Positions 34,626 through 42,821 of a DNA stretch of 64,000 bases are shown here, in pieces. Within the stretch, counting starts at the first letter, position 1; each line of letters starts with the position of its first letter. The DNA comes from Pseudalkalibacillus hwajinpoensis (GTDB lineage Bacteria; Bacillota; Bacilli; Bacillales; Guptibacillaceae). The notes beneath the pieces are model-generated. The model was given only the letters and a program-made list of their open reading frames with translations, was not told the DNA's origin and did not search any database. The stretch lies in contig NZ_CP156674.1 in the NCBI RefSeq assembly GCF_039851965.1, positions 930,001 through 994,000 of the forward strand. The letters are read 5' to 3'. The translations under genes and the position numbers were made by a program.

Positions 34626-35321
34626 CTACATTGAACTATCTTTCTTCTGATCAACATAAAGGGTACCATCCTGTTGAATTTCAGCATATAAAACGCTTGA
34701 AACATCCTGTACCCCCTCTTGTGCGAGTTGCTGATCCAACCATTCTTTATCCCGATTCAACATCTTTAAATTTTTCATATTAACGATACCTTCTGATACC
34801 ACTTCAGTGGGTATGGGGAATGGTTTCGGGCTAATTAATGTATTCATATCATGCTTTGTCACCGTCTGTACCGGATCCTTTTTCATAACAGAAATTTTTC
34901 CATTCGTTTCAAAAATAGCATAATTAACATCTGAAAGCTGGAAGACATTCTTTTCTCTAATTAGAGATCTTAATGCATCAATATCCAAACGAGTTTTCCG
35001 AAGAGCATGTTCCATGATCTTCCCTTCTCTTATCACAATGATTGGTTCTCCAGTCGTAACTTTACGAGCGCTTTTAAACTTGATATCAATCATACCAAGT
35101 ATAAGCGTAAAAATCGTCCATCCAACCAGTGCAATTATACCAATAGAAAGAGTTATGTTTTTATTAAAAGCAATATTTGCAGCTAAAGAACCTATCGCTA
35201 CTGCGGAGACCCAGTTAAAATAGGTCATCTGACTAATTTCTTTTCTCCCCATAACTCTGGCAAGAATAAATAGCACTATAAAAGTGATTGTGATTCTAAC
35301 AAGTACTTCAGTTATGTCCAT
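34626..35321 (-). CDS. DUF421 membrane protein (YetF-like)
   Basis: A 231-residue protein with three N-terminal transmembrane helices (about 5-80) that include the family signature RVMGRKEISQMTYFNWVSAV, then a soluble domain with GEPIIVIREGKIMEHALRKT and LRSLIREKNVFQLSDV. This is the DUF421/YetF architecture found in spore-related and general membrane proteins of Bacillus. Function unknown. It is upstream of the S51 pseudogene on the same strand. Confidence 0.85.
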   Translation of the reverse strand: MDITEVLVRITITFIVLFILARVMGRKEISQMTYFNWVSAVAIGSLAANIAFNKNITLSIGIIALVGWTIFTLILGMIDIKFKSARKVTTGEPIIVIREGKIMEHALRKTRLDIDALRSLIREKNVFQLSDVNYAIFETNGKISVMKKDPVQTVTKHDMNTLISPKPFPIPTEVVSEGIVNMKNLKMLNRDKEWLDQQLAQEGVQDVSSVLYAEIQQDGTLYVDQKKDSSM

Positions 35322-35439
35322 CTTATAACACCCTTCATCTAGAGGTTTAGCATTGTAACAATATCTATTACTGTCTCCCCTATTAGAAATTGCTATTCAT
35401 GCTTTTAAGAAAAAGAGGCTGTTACAATTTCCTTCCAGA

Positions 35440-35862
35440 TCATTGATCGGAGTATGTTTCATTAAAGTAAGCAATTGATTTAGTTATCAATGTTTTTAGT
35501 ACGCCTACATCGATATCCGCAACTTTATTAATGTACACACAGGCCTTCCCTGTCATATGCTTTCCAAGCTGCTCGAGCATTTCCTCCCGCTCTGGATCTC
35601 CCTGGGCTAAGTACAAACTAATCTTCGCTTTTCTCGGCGAAAAGCCCACAAACGGTGCATCACCTTCATGTCCTGATTCATATTTGTAATGATAAGATCC
35701 AAAGCCGATGATGCTCGGACCCCACATTTTCGCCTCATACCCTGTTGTTTCAGTAAAAATATCTAGCAATCGATAAGCATCTTCTTGCTTTTTTGGATGA
35801 GCGACCTTTTCAATAAACTCAATGACACTGTTATCCGTTTCCTTTGTTTTCAGGTCATACAT
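35440..35862 (-). CDS. DUF1801 protein
   Basis: A 140-residue protein with the DUF1801 pattern: YRLLDIFTETTGYEAKMWGP, then IIGFGSYHYKYESGHEGDAP, FVGFSPRKAKISLYL and CVYINKVADIDVGVLKTLI. The fold is YdhG/iron chaperone-like; family members have been linked to iron or heme delivery, unproven here. It stands alone. Confidence 0.75.
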   Translation of the reverse strand: MYDLKTKETDNSVIEFIEKVAHPKKQEDAYRLLDIFTETTGYEAKMWGPSIIGFGSYHYKYESGHEGDAPFVGFSPRKAKISLYLAQGDPEREEMLEQLGKHMTGKACVYINKVADIDVGVLKTLITKSIAYFNETYSDQ

Positions 35863-36204
35863 TCGTTAATCCCCCATTTCACTGTTAATTTCACACTCCA
35901 CTTCCATTACTATATTTTTATGTTCAATCCTGCTTCAAACCGTAAAATAGCACCAAAATCTCTAAGAATATATGGATTCATTACCACATTTCTAAATGAT
36001 TTAATAAGAATATCTCTGACATGTTTCTTTTATTACCGTTTCATGATTCTTACTCTAAAAGAGTTATAGATCCACTGAATCGGGAACGTCCTGTTCTAGA
36101 GTACTTATCACTTAAAAAAACTCTGATAGTTACTATTGATGAACCCCTGATATTGGGCTCCTTAACAGAACAAAAAAACATCATGATCGAGACGGAGGGT
36201 TTAT
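35863..36204. other. Mostly gene-free, AT-rich spacer
   Basis: No convincing gene. The last 130 bases carry an open frame (36021-36221, VIDPLNRERPVLEYLSLKKT...) that overlaps the start of the M50-like gene by 17 bases; it has coding-like composition but no ribosome site and no recognised family. Confidence 0.35.
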
Positions 36205-36684
36205 ATGTTTACCTTAAATGATATACCAATGTTTTTCGTGAACTTTTTCATTATTTTACCGATTGTGACACTTGTCCATGAGGCAGGTCATGTCCTAATC
36301 GCAAGACTATTTGGCGGAAAAATTAAATTTTGTATCGGCTCTGGCCGGACACTGTTTCATATAGGATCACTTGAAATCAAACGATTGTATTTTATGGAGG
36401 GATGGTGCCAGTACAGAGAACTGAAATACAATAAAACCTGGGCTCACGTGGCTATCTATTTAGGTGGCAGTTTGTTTAACCTTATCGTTATTTTGCTGAT
36501 TAACTATTTAGTTGCATCAAAGGCTATTCCCGTTACGCTGTTCTTCTATCAATTTACGTATTTCTCTGTTTACTTTATCTTCTTCTCACTTCTGCCATTT
36601 CGAAACGACGACGGTAGACCGAGTGATGGAATGGCCGTCTTTGATGTCCTACGCTACGGAAAATCAGTCGATCCAATTGATTAA
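36205..36684 (+). CDS. M50-type (site-2-protease-like) membrane metalloprotease
   Basis: A 159-residue membrane protein. The zinc motif is in the first membrane helix (LPIVTLVHEAGHVLIARLFGG, HExxH), and a second metal-ligand-like motif is NDDGRPSDGMAVFD near residue 140. Three or four hydrophobic segments total. This is much shorter than RseP or SpoIVFB but similar to small M50-like proteins of Bacillus; the substrate is unknown. Start ATG with GGAGGG 5 bases upstream. Confidence 0.65.
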   Translation: MFTLNDIPMFFVNFFIILPIVTLVHEAGHVLIARLFGGKIKFCIGSGRTLFHIGSLEIKRLYFMEGWCQYRELKYNKTWAHVAIYLGGSLFNLIVILLINYLVASKAIPVTLFFYQFTYFSVYFIFFSLLPFRNDDGRPSDGMAVFDVLRYGKSVDPID

Positions 36685-36708
36685 ACTCACAACGAAAGCA
36701 TGGAATGA

Positions 36709-36744
36709 AAAGAACCTATTCTGGAAAACCAGAATAGGTTCTTT
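36709..36744. terminator. Bidirectional terminator
   Basis: A 16-bp perfect stem (AAAGAACCTATTCTGG and its complement) with an AAAA loop, between convergent genes. Confidence 0.9.
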
Positions 36745-36754
36745 ACTAGTAGGT

Positions 36755-37300
36755 CTATTTCCAAATTAATCGATACTTTTTAATGTATTTAGGATCGTCT
36801 AAGGATTCAATTAAATTCATTGCCTGCTTCCTAATCTCCTCATCTTTTACCTCATCATATAAATGCTTTAATCCCTGCAGGATATCAGCGCGAATTAGCG
36901 TGTGATTTCTTTCATCCTCACAGTTTAGAAAACGGTCAACGAGATAAGAAATAACTAACTTTCGCTGTTCGACTCCAGCAAGACCAACTCTCCAGATTGC
37001 CTGCAGACTATGGCGTGCGGTTACAAACTTAGGATCTTTTGTCACATCCCATAGAGCTTCAAAATCATTTAGTATACGCTTTTTTGGATCACTGATAGCT
37101 AGATGCGATAAAAACTGTGCACACCTTGATCGCTGATGATTGTCTTTGGCTGTTAGTCCTTCTAGCAACTCTTCCCAAACGTCATAAGCCCAGTCTACTT
37201 CTTGTGTCGTTGCTTCAAGAATATGGTTGTAAGCTTCGTATTGGAGTGTTTTGTCCTTAGCTTGTAAGTTATCGAATTCTCGTTTCATGGATTCTTCCAA
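36755..37300 (-). CDS. HEAT-repeat-like hypothetical protein
   Basis: A 181-residue all-helical protein with HEAT/ARM-like repeats (DNHQRSRCAQFLSHLAISDP; KFVTARHSLQAIWRVGLAG; NHTLIRADILQGLKHLYDEV). Such repeats serve protein binding. The start may be TTG 37300 (AAGGTGAT upstream at good distance) or ATG 37288. No partner gene is evident. Confidence 0.6.
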   Translation of the reverse strand: MEESMKREFDNLQAKDKTLQYEAYNHILEATTQEVDWAYDVWEELLEGLTAKDNHQRSRCAQFLSHLAISDPKKRILNDFEALWDVTKDPKFVTARHSLQAIWRVGLAGVEQRKLVISYLVDRFLNCEDERNHTLIRADILQGLKHLYDEVKDEEIRKQAMNLIESLDDPKYIKKYRLIWK

Positions 37301-37375
37301 TTTCTATCACCTTCTCATTTTGTAATCATCATATAAAAGACCTCTGGCTCACACAAGTCCAATTAAATTTATAAA

Positions 37376-37405
37376 AAAGTCCACTGTACCGTGCCAGTGG
37401 ACTTT
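37376..37405 (-). terminator. Terminator after thrC
   Basis: An 11-bp stem (AAAGTCCACTG/CAGTGGACTTT) with an 8-base loop, followed by TTTTTTATAAA on the minus strand. Confidence 0.85.
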
Positions 37406-37428
37406 GCTTAACTCATGTAGTTTCTCTA

Positions 37429-38655
37429 TTAGATATTAGATGAGAAGGAAATTCGTTCATTCGGTTCTAACACAGGAGCGTGTACATCAAAAGCATCCGG
37501 ATATTTGATCCCCTGGCCGGTATTTAAACATATAACCCTCTCATCCGCTTTAATCCAATTCGTTTCTCTTAAATACCTTGCGGCCGCAAATGTACTTGCT
37601 CCTTCAGGACAAACAAACTGCCCTTCTATTCTAGCTACGTCCTTCTGAGTACTTCGAATGTCATCTTCTGAAACGGCAATTGCACATCCTTCCGTTTGAT
37701 AGATAGCATCGAGCACTAGAAAGTCTCCAATCGCTTTGGGCACATTAATGCCGAATGCATGGGTTTGAGAGTTTTCCCAGAAATCTGATTCCATCTTCCC
37801 TTCCTCGAATGCTTTAACAATCGGCGCACAGCCTTCAGACTGAACCGCTACAAGGCGCGGCAGCCTCTGACCTTCAATCCATCCAAGCTGCTGAAGCTCC
37901 CTTAGCACTTTATATATGCCGATTAATCCAACACCCCCGCCGGTTGGATAAAGGATCACATCAGGTAGCTCCCATTGGGACTGCTCAGCAATTTCATACC
38001 CCATCGTTTTCTTCCCCTCAATTCGATAAGGCTCTTTAAGAGTTGATGCATCATAAAAGCCCTGCTGCTTCACAACATCAGCGACAATTTTGCCAGCATC
38101 ACTGATTAAGCCATTTACAAGGTACAGATGAGCCCCAGAAATGCTTACTTCTTTTCTCGTAATCTCAGGTGCGTCTTCAGGCATCACAATATGAGCAGTG
38201 ATTCCCGCCTTGGCTGCATAAAGCGACCAGGCAGCGCCAGCATTTCCGTTTGTCGGCATGGCGAGATGCTGAACACCAAGTTCTTTAGCTTTTGAAATGC
38301 CTACTGAAGCCCCTCTTGCTTTAAAGGAGCCCGTTGGCACCATGCCTTCATCTTTTATGTATAAATGAGGAATGTCAAAAACTTTTCCAAGTGCTGGCAT
38401 TGGTAGTAATGGCGTCATTCCTTCTTCAAAACTCACAATATCATTTTCATCCTGTACTGGCAGCAATTCATGATAGCGCCAGAGAGACTGATCGCGATCC
38501 TGTAAATCTTCTTTTGTGAGACTTTTCTTTACTGCTTCAAGATCATAGTCTACAAGCAAAGGTGAGCCACATACGCATAACTGCTGAATCGTTTTGGGAG
38601 AGTAGGTTTCCTTGCATTTCGGACAGGATAAATGAGATATCATACTGAATGTCAT
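37429..38655 (-). CDS. thrC: Threonine synthase (zinc-ribbon type)
   Basis: A 408-residue PLP enzyme converting O-phosphohomoserine to threonine. An N-terminal zinc ribbon (CPKCKETYSPKTIQQLCVCG, residues 10-29) precedes the fold-type-II domain; the PLP lysine is in PTGSFKARGASVG and the phosphate loop is YPTGGGVGLIG. This is longer than the common 350-residue Bacillus ThrC and resembles the archaeal/plant-like form. It starts at ATG 38655 with GGAGGTG upstream, 99 bases after cysI with a terminator between. No hom or thrB is present, so it may be a second, acquired copy (inference). Confidence 0.85.
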   Translation of the reverse strand: MTFSMISHLSCPKCKETYSPKTIQQLCVCGSPLLVDYDLEAVKKSLTKEDLQDRDQSLWRYHELLPVQDENDIVSFEEGMTPLLPMPALGKVFDIPHLYIKDEGMVPTGSFKARGASVGISKAKELGVQHLAMPTNGNAGAAWSLYAAKAGITAHIVMPEDAPEITRKEVSISGAHLYLVNGLISDAGKIVADVVKQQGFYDASTLKEPYRIEGKKTMGYEIAEQSQWELPDVILYPTGGGVGLIGIYKVLRELQQLGWIEGQRLPRLVAVQSEGCAPIVKAFEEGKMESDFWENSQTHAFGINVPKAIGDFLVLDAIYQTEGCAIAVSEDDIRSTQKDVARIEGQFVCPEGASTFAAARYLRETNWIKADERVICLNTGQGIKYPDAFDVHAPVLEPNERISFSSNI

Positions 38656-38711
38656 TCGAGCACCTCCATTGGTATCGTACCATCATCATAACATTGAGCA
38701 GACAGACTGAA

Positions 38712-38743
38712 ACCCAAAGCTCACGTACAGGTGAACTCTGGGT
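38712..38743 (-). terminator. Probable terminator after cysI
   Basis: ACCCAGAGTTCAC/GTGAGCTTTGGGT on the minus strand, 13 pairs counting G-U, with a 6-base loop and a short TTT after it. Read-through into thrC remains possible. Confidence 0.55.
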
Positions 38744-38754
38744 CTCGAGTTATT

Positions 38755-40458
38755 TTAACTATGAAAATCAAGTCCCGAGCGAACTTCTTTCACATATCCC
38801 GCTCGAATCACATAATCACCAAAGTGCTCTTTCTCTTCTTTTTCCTTCGCATAATTAAATAGAATCGGTTTCAGTGATTGTAAAATTTCTTCCTCTCCGA
38901 TATTTTCGCGGTACAGCTTACTCAAACGGTCTCCAACGAAACCGGCGCCGAGATACATGTTGTATTTACCAGGTCCCTTCCCAATAAACGCAATTTCCCC
39001 AAGGGTAGGACGTGAGCAGCTATTCGGACACCCGGACATTCGAATTACAATTTCCTCATCCCGGATTCCCGCCTCGTCAACGATCACTTCAATTTTATCA
39101 ATCAATGATGGAAGGTACCGTTCTGCTTCCGCCATCGCAAGGCCACAGGTTGGGAAGGCCACACATGCCATCGAATTTTGACGCAATGCGGAATTTTTCT
39201 TTCCATCCGTCAAACCGTATTGTTCAACAAGATCCTCGATTTCAGATCTTTTTTCTTCGGTTACGTTCGCAATGATTAAATTCTGGTTCGGGGTCAGACG
39301 GAAATCCCCATTATGTGCCTTCGCGATTTCTCTTAGCCCTGTCTTAAGCTTATAATCTTCCGTATCAACAATGCGGCCATTTTGAATAAAGAGCGTTAAA
39401 TGCCATTTCCCATCACCCTTCACCCAGCCATAGCGGTCGCCGTTATGATCGAAATGGTATGTGCGTTCTTCAGCTAAGTCCCATCCAAGTCTCGTGTTAA
39501 GTTCACTTTTAACCCAGTCGAGTCCTCTACTATCAATCGTGTACTTAAATCGGGCGTTCTTCCGTTCAGATCGATTTCCGTAATCACGCTGAATCGTAAT
39601 GATTTTCTCAGCTACTTCAACAATCTGGTCAGGAGCGCAAAAACCGATGACCCTTGAAAGCTGTGGATACGTGTTCGTGTCTCCGTGCGTCATGCCCATA
39701 CCACCACCAACGGCGACATTAAAGCCCTGAAGCTTGCCTTCCTCAATAATGGCGATAAAGCCAAGATCCTGGGAGAAGATATCGACATCGTTCGAAGGTG
39801 GTACGGCTACACCAATTTTAAACTTCCTTGGCAAATAGTGCGGGCCGTACATTGGTTCAATTTCTTCTTCCTTTCGATCAAGCACCTTCTCCTCATCAAG
39901 CCAGATTTCATGATACGCCTTCGTTCTTGGCAGAAGGTCATCGCTTAATTTTCGTGCAAGACCATAGACCTCAGCATGAATGTCTGACTGGTACGGATTC
40001 GCATTACACATGACATTTCGATTCACATCACCACACGCAGCGATCGAATCCATCAGCACGCGATCCATCGCCTGGATGCTTTTCTTCATGTTCCATTTCA
40101 AAACACCGTGCAATTGGAAAGTTTGGCGCGTTGTTAATTTCAACGTTCCATTGCCATAGTTATCAGAAAGGTCATCCATTACTAGCCACTGCTCAGGGGT
40201 TGAAACACCTCCTGGTAATCGAACACGGACCATAAATTGATAGGCAGGTTCTAGCTTTTGTTGTTTACGTTCTTGGCGGATATCTCGATCGTCCTGCATA
40301 TAACTGCCATGAAATTTTAATAGCTTTGTATCCGCATCTGGAATCGATGCAGTAATCGGATCAGCAAAGCTTTCGACAAGTGACCCTCGCAAGTAATTGC
40401 TTTCGTCTTTAATCTTTTCCATCCCGCTCAGGTTTTCCTGCAACGTCTTTTTCGTCAT
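38755..40458 (-). CDS. cysI: Assimilatory sulfite reductase hemoprotein subunit
   Basis: A 567-residue beta subunit that reduces sulfite to sulfide at a siroheme-[4Fe-4S] centre. The cluster ligands are CVAFPTCGLAMAE (C-x5-C) and SGCPNSCSRPTLGE (C-x3-C), and siroheme contacts lie in PGGVSTPEQW and the GDVNRNVM segment. All appear intact. The gene follows cysJ by 22 bases; both are under the SAM-I riboswitch at 42487-42605. Confidence 0.95.
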   Translation of the reverse strand: MTKKTLQENLSGMEKIKDESNYLRGSLVESFADPITASIPDADTKLLKFHGSYMQDDRDIRQERKQQKLEPAYQFMVRVRLPGGVSTPEQWLVMDDLSDNYGNGTLKLTTRQTFQLHGVLKWNMKKSIQAMDRVLMDSIAACGDVNRNVMCNANPYQSDIHAEVYGLARKLSDDLLPRTKAYHEIWLDEEKVLDRKEEEIEPMYGPHYLPRKFKIGVAVPPSNDVDIFSQDLGFIAIIEEGKLQGFNVAVGGGMGMTHGDTNTYPQLSRVIGFCAPDQIVEVAEKIITIQRDYGNRSERKNARFKYTIDSRGLDWVKSELNTRLGWDLAEERTYHFDHNGDRYGWVKGDGKWHLTLFIQNGRIVDTEDYKLKTGLREIAKAHNGDFRLTPNQNLIIANVTEEKRSEIEDLVEQYGLTDGKKNSALRQNSMACVAFPTCGLAMAEAERYLPSLIDKIEVIVDEAGIRDEEIVIRMSGCPNSCSRPTLGEIAFIGKGPGKYNMYLGAGFVGDRLSKLYRENIGEEEILQSLKPILFNYAKEKEEKEHFGDYVIRAGYVKEVRSGLDFHS

Positions 40459-40480
40459 GATCGCACTCCTTTCCTGCTAC

Positions 40481-42319
40481 TCAATACACATCACGCTGGT
40501 AGCGTTTTTCGTTTCGTAAATCAGCAAGGTAAGCCTCCGCTTCCGCTTCACTGTAGTCTCCCTCTTCCTGAAGGATTGTTACAAGGGCCGCATGAACGTC
40601 CTTCGCCATATACTTCTCGTCACCGCATACATATACATGCGCTCCAGCGTTTAGCCAGTTATATAGCTCCTTGCTTCTCCCTAGCATCCGATGTTGTACA
40701 TATACCTTTTCATTGGTATCACGAGAAAAAGCCACATCCATTCTTGAAAGGACACCATCTTTTAACCATTTTTGCCACTCAATTTGATAAAGAAAGTCTG
40801 TGACAAAGTGCTGTTCACCGAAGAACAACCACGTTTCTCCTCGTGCGCCCGCTTCCTCCCGCTCCTGCAAGAATGCGCGATAAGGCGCTACGCCAGTGCC
40901 AGCCCCGATCATTATCACCGGTGTGTCTGGATTTTCAGGCAACCGGAAATTTTGATTACGCTGCACAAACACTGGTAGTGTATCACCCGGCTGTGAACGC
41001 TCCGCACATTGACCAGAGCATACGCCAGTGCGATCACGTCCGTGAGCATCGTATCTGAGCGCCCCGATTGTTAGATGGACTTCATCCTCATTAGCTCTTG
41101 AGCTGCTCGCGATCGAATATAGCCGCACCGGTATTTTTCGCAACACGGTTATGAATTCTTTTGCTGAAACGGGCCACGGCCCAAAATCGCGTACTAAATC
41201 AATTAGGTCCCGTCCATAAAGGTATGTTTTAAGCTCTTCCCCTCCAGCCTCCAGCACCTTATTAAGCGCATCATTTGGGGTGAGTAATGCGATTTTTTCA
41301 AGCAAAGGCTTTGTGAGACTTGTAATCTCATAGGTCTTCACAAGCGCCTCACGAAGGGATGTAAGGTCACCTTCCTTATTGATTGGCACCTGTTCATTAG
41401 GATCCCAATCCATTTCTTCAATTAAATGATCGACAAGGACTGTATCATTTTCAGGATAAATCCCCAGACTATCCCCTGGTTCATAATCAAGACCTGAGCC
41501 TTCAAGGTCTAGCTCAAGGTGGCGCGTCTCCTTGTTCGATCCCCTTCCATTAAGGTTGATATTCGCAATAATTTCAGCCTTAAACGGATTCTTTCTGGAG
41601 TATGTTGCTCGAGCTTGAGATGGTTCTGATTCCCCTGCTGAGGATGAACTTACTTCAGGCGCATCATTTAAAACAGCTAGAACCCCTTCAAACCATTCTT
41701 CCGCAGGCTCTTCAAAATCAAGATCGCAGTCAACGCGAGGATAAATCCGCGTCCCACCTAATTCTTCCAATCGTTGATCGAAATCTTTCCCGGTCTGGCA
41801 GAAAAACTCATAGGAGCTATCTCCAAGAGAAAGTACAGAAAAGCGTATATCCGTTATTTCTGGCGCTCGATCGCTATAAAGAAAATCATAGAAGCTGAGC
41901 GCATTATCCGGCGGATCACCATCACCATGTGTACTTGAAATAAGCAATAAATCCTGCACTTTCTTAAGAGCTTTCGGCTTGAAATCATCCAGTGATGAAA
42001 GGGTAACCGTATAGTCTTGTTCGAGTCTCTTAAAGAATTCTTCAGCGAGTCCCTCACCGTTTCCCGTATGCGATCCGTAGAGAATCGTGATCTCGCGCGT
42101 CTTAGTCCCACCCTGATTATGGTTTTCTAGATTTGGAACAGGATAATCTTGAACAGTTGGCTCAAGCGTTGCTGCTGCTTCTGTTGCACCAGGAACAGAA
42201 GGAACAGAAAGATACCCGCTCAACCAGATTTTTTGAGTTTCCGTAAGTGTTGGCAATAATCGATTTAATAGCTCCGTTTGCTCATGAGTAAACGGGCTGT
42301 TCATCACTTGGAACTGCAA
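40481..42319 (-). CDS. cysJ: Assimilatory sulfite reductase flavoprotein subunit
   Basis: A 612-residue alpha subunit carrying electrons from NADPH through FAD and FMN to CysI. The flavodoxin domain lies at about 80-220 (ITILYGSHTGNGEGLAEEF; STHGDGDPPDNA), the FAD domain around 245-455 (RLYSIASSS) and the NADPH domain at the end (MIGAGTGVAPYRAFLQER; the C-terminus is YQRDVY). The start is TTG 42319 (LQFQVMNSPF) with GAGGTGGA upstream. First gene of the cysJI operon. Confidence 0.95.
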   Translation of the reverse strand: MQFQVMNSPFTHEQTELLNRLLPTLTETQKIWLSGYLSVPSVPGATEAAATLEPTVQDYPVPNLENHNQGGTKTREITILYGSHTGNGEGLAEEFFKRLEQDYTVTLSSLDDFKPKALKKVQDLLLISSTHGDGDPPDNALSFYDFLYSDRAPEITDIRFSVLSLGDSSYEFFCQTGKDFDQRLEELGGTRIYPRVDCDLDFEEPAEEWFEGVLAVLNDAPEVSSSSAGESEPSQARATYSRKNPFKAEIIANINLNGRGSNKETRHLELDLEGSGLDYEPGDSLGIYPENDTVLVDHLIEEMDWDPNEQVPINKEGDLTSLREALVKTYEITSLTKPLLEKIALLTPNDALNKVLEAGGEELKTYLYGRDLIDLVRDFGPWPVSAKEFITVLRKIPVRLYSIASSSRANEDEVHLTIGALRYDAHGRDRTGVCSGQCAERSQPGDTLPVFVQRNQNFRLPENPDTPVIMIGAGTGVAPYRAFLQEREEAGARGETWLFFGEQHFVTDFLYQIEWQKWLKDGVLSRMDVAFSRDTNEKVYVQHRMLGRSKELYNWLNAGAHVYVCGDEKYMAKDVHAALVTILQEEGDYSEAEAEAYLADLRNEKRYQRDVY

Positions 42320-42432
42320 TAATATCCACCTCACAATAACTTTTTTAAAATAAATTCAATGTAGTACAAGTTGTTTACTCGGATTTAAACCTAAACTAAT
42401 TTCACTTCTCCTTTCCTGCATCCTGTAAACGA

Positions 42433-42471
42433 AAAAAACCTCTCTTCGTTAAAGTAAGAAGAAAGGTTTTG
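42433..42471 (-). terminator. SAM-I riboswitch terminator ahead of cysJ
   Basis: AAACCTTTCTTC pairs with GAAGAGAGGTTT (one G-U pair) around a 14-base spacer, then seven Ts on the minus strand, directly downstream of the S-box aptamer. Confidence 0.85.
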
Positions 42472-42486
42472 TTAATAGAATCAGCC

Positions 42487-42605
42487 AATCTTCTTATCTT
42501 TCAGGCGCGTCGTCCTGCTGGATTTGGCACAGTACGTGATGAAGAACCATCACATCGGTTGCCGAGGCTTCAAAGGGCCAGTCCCTCCACCTCTCTTGAT
42601 AAGAA
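42487..42605 (-). promoter_or_regulatory. SAM-I (S-box) riboswitch of the cysJI operon
   Basis: Minus-strand blocks CTTATCAAGAGAGGTGGAGG, GACTGGCCCTTTGAAGCC, TCGGCAACC and TGTGCCAAATCCAGCAGG match the S-box consensus in order. The terminator follows. SAM abundance should therefore switch off sulfite reduction. Confidence 0.95.
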
Positions 42606-42821
42606 ATGTTGCTATGAAATTGTTAAAAAGCAATGATTGCTTCAAATTTTATCCTCTTGTGAATCAAATGTCAATATATTATTAGAAAATTATTATCATT
42701 CAATTAACTAAGAAAGGCCCAGAATAAGGTCTATTTCAAAAAGTTGAATCAAAATAACCATGACAATTTTCACTCAATTGATACGCTTTTTATCTTCAAA
42801 GTTTTATTGCGAATCATGATC

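Noticed and set aside
36021..36221. 66-residue ORF overlapping the start of the M50-like gene
   Set aside because: No Shine-Dalgarno sequence and no recognised family; the 17-base overlap is not enough evidence for a coupled gene.
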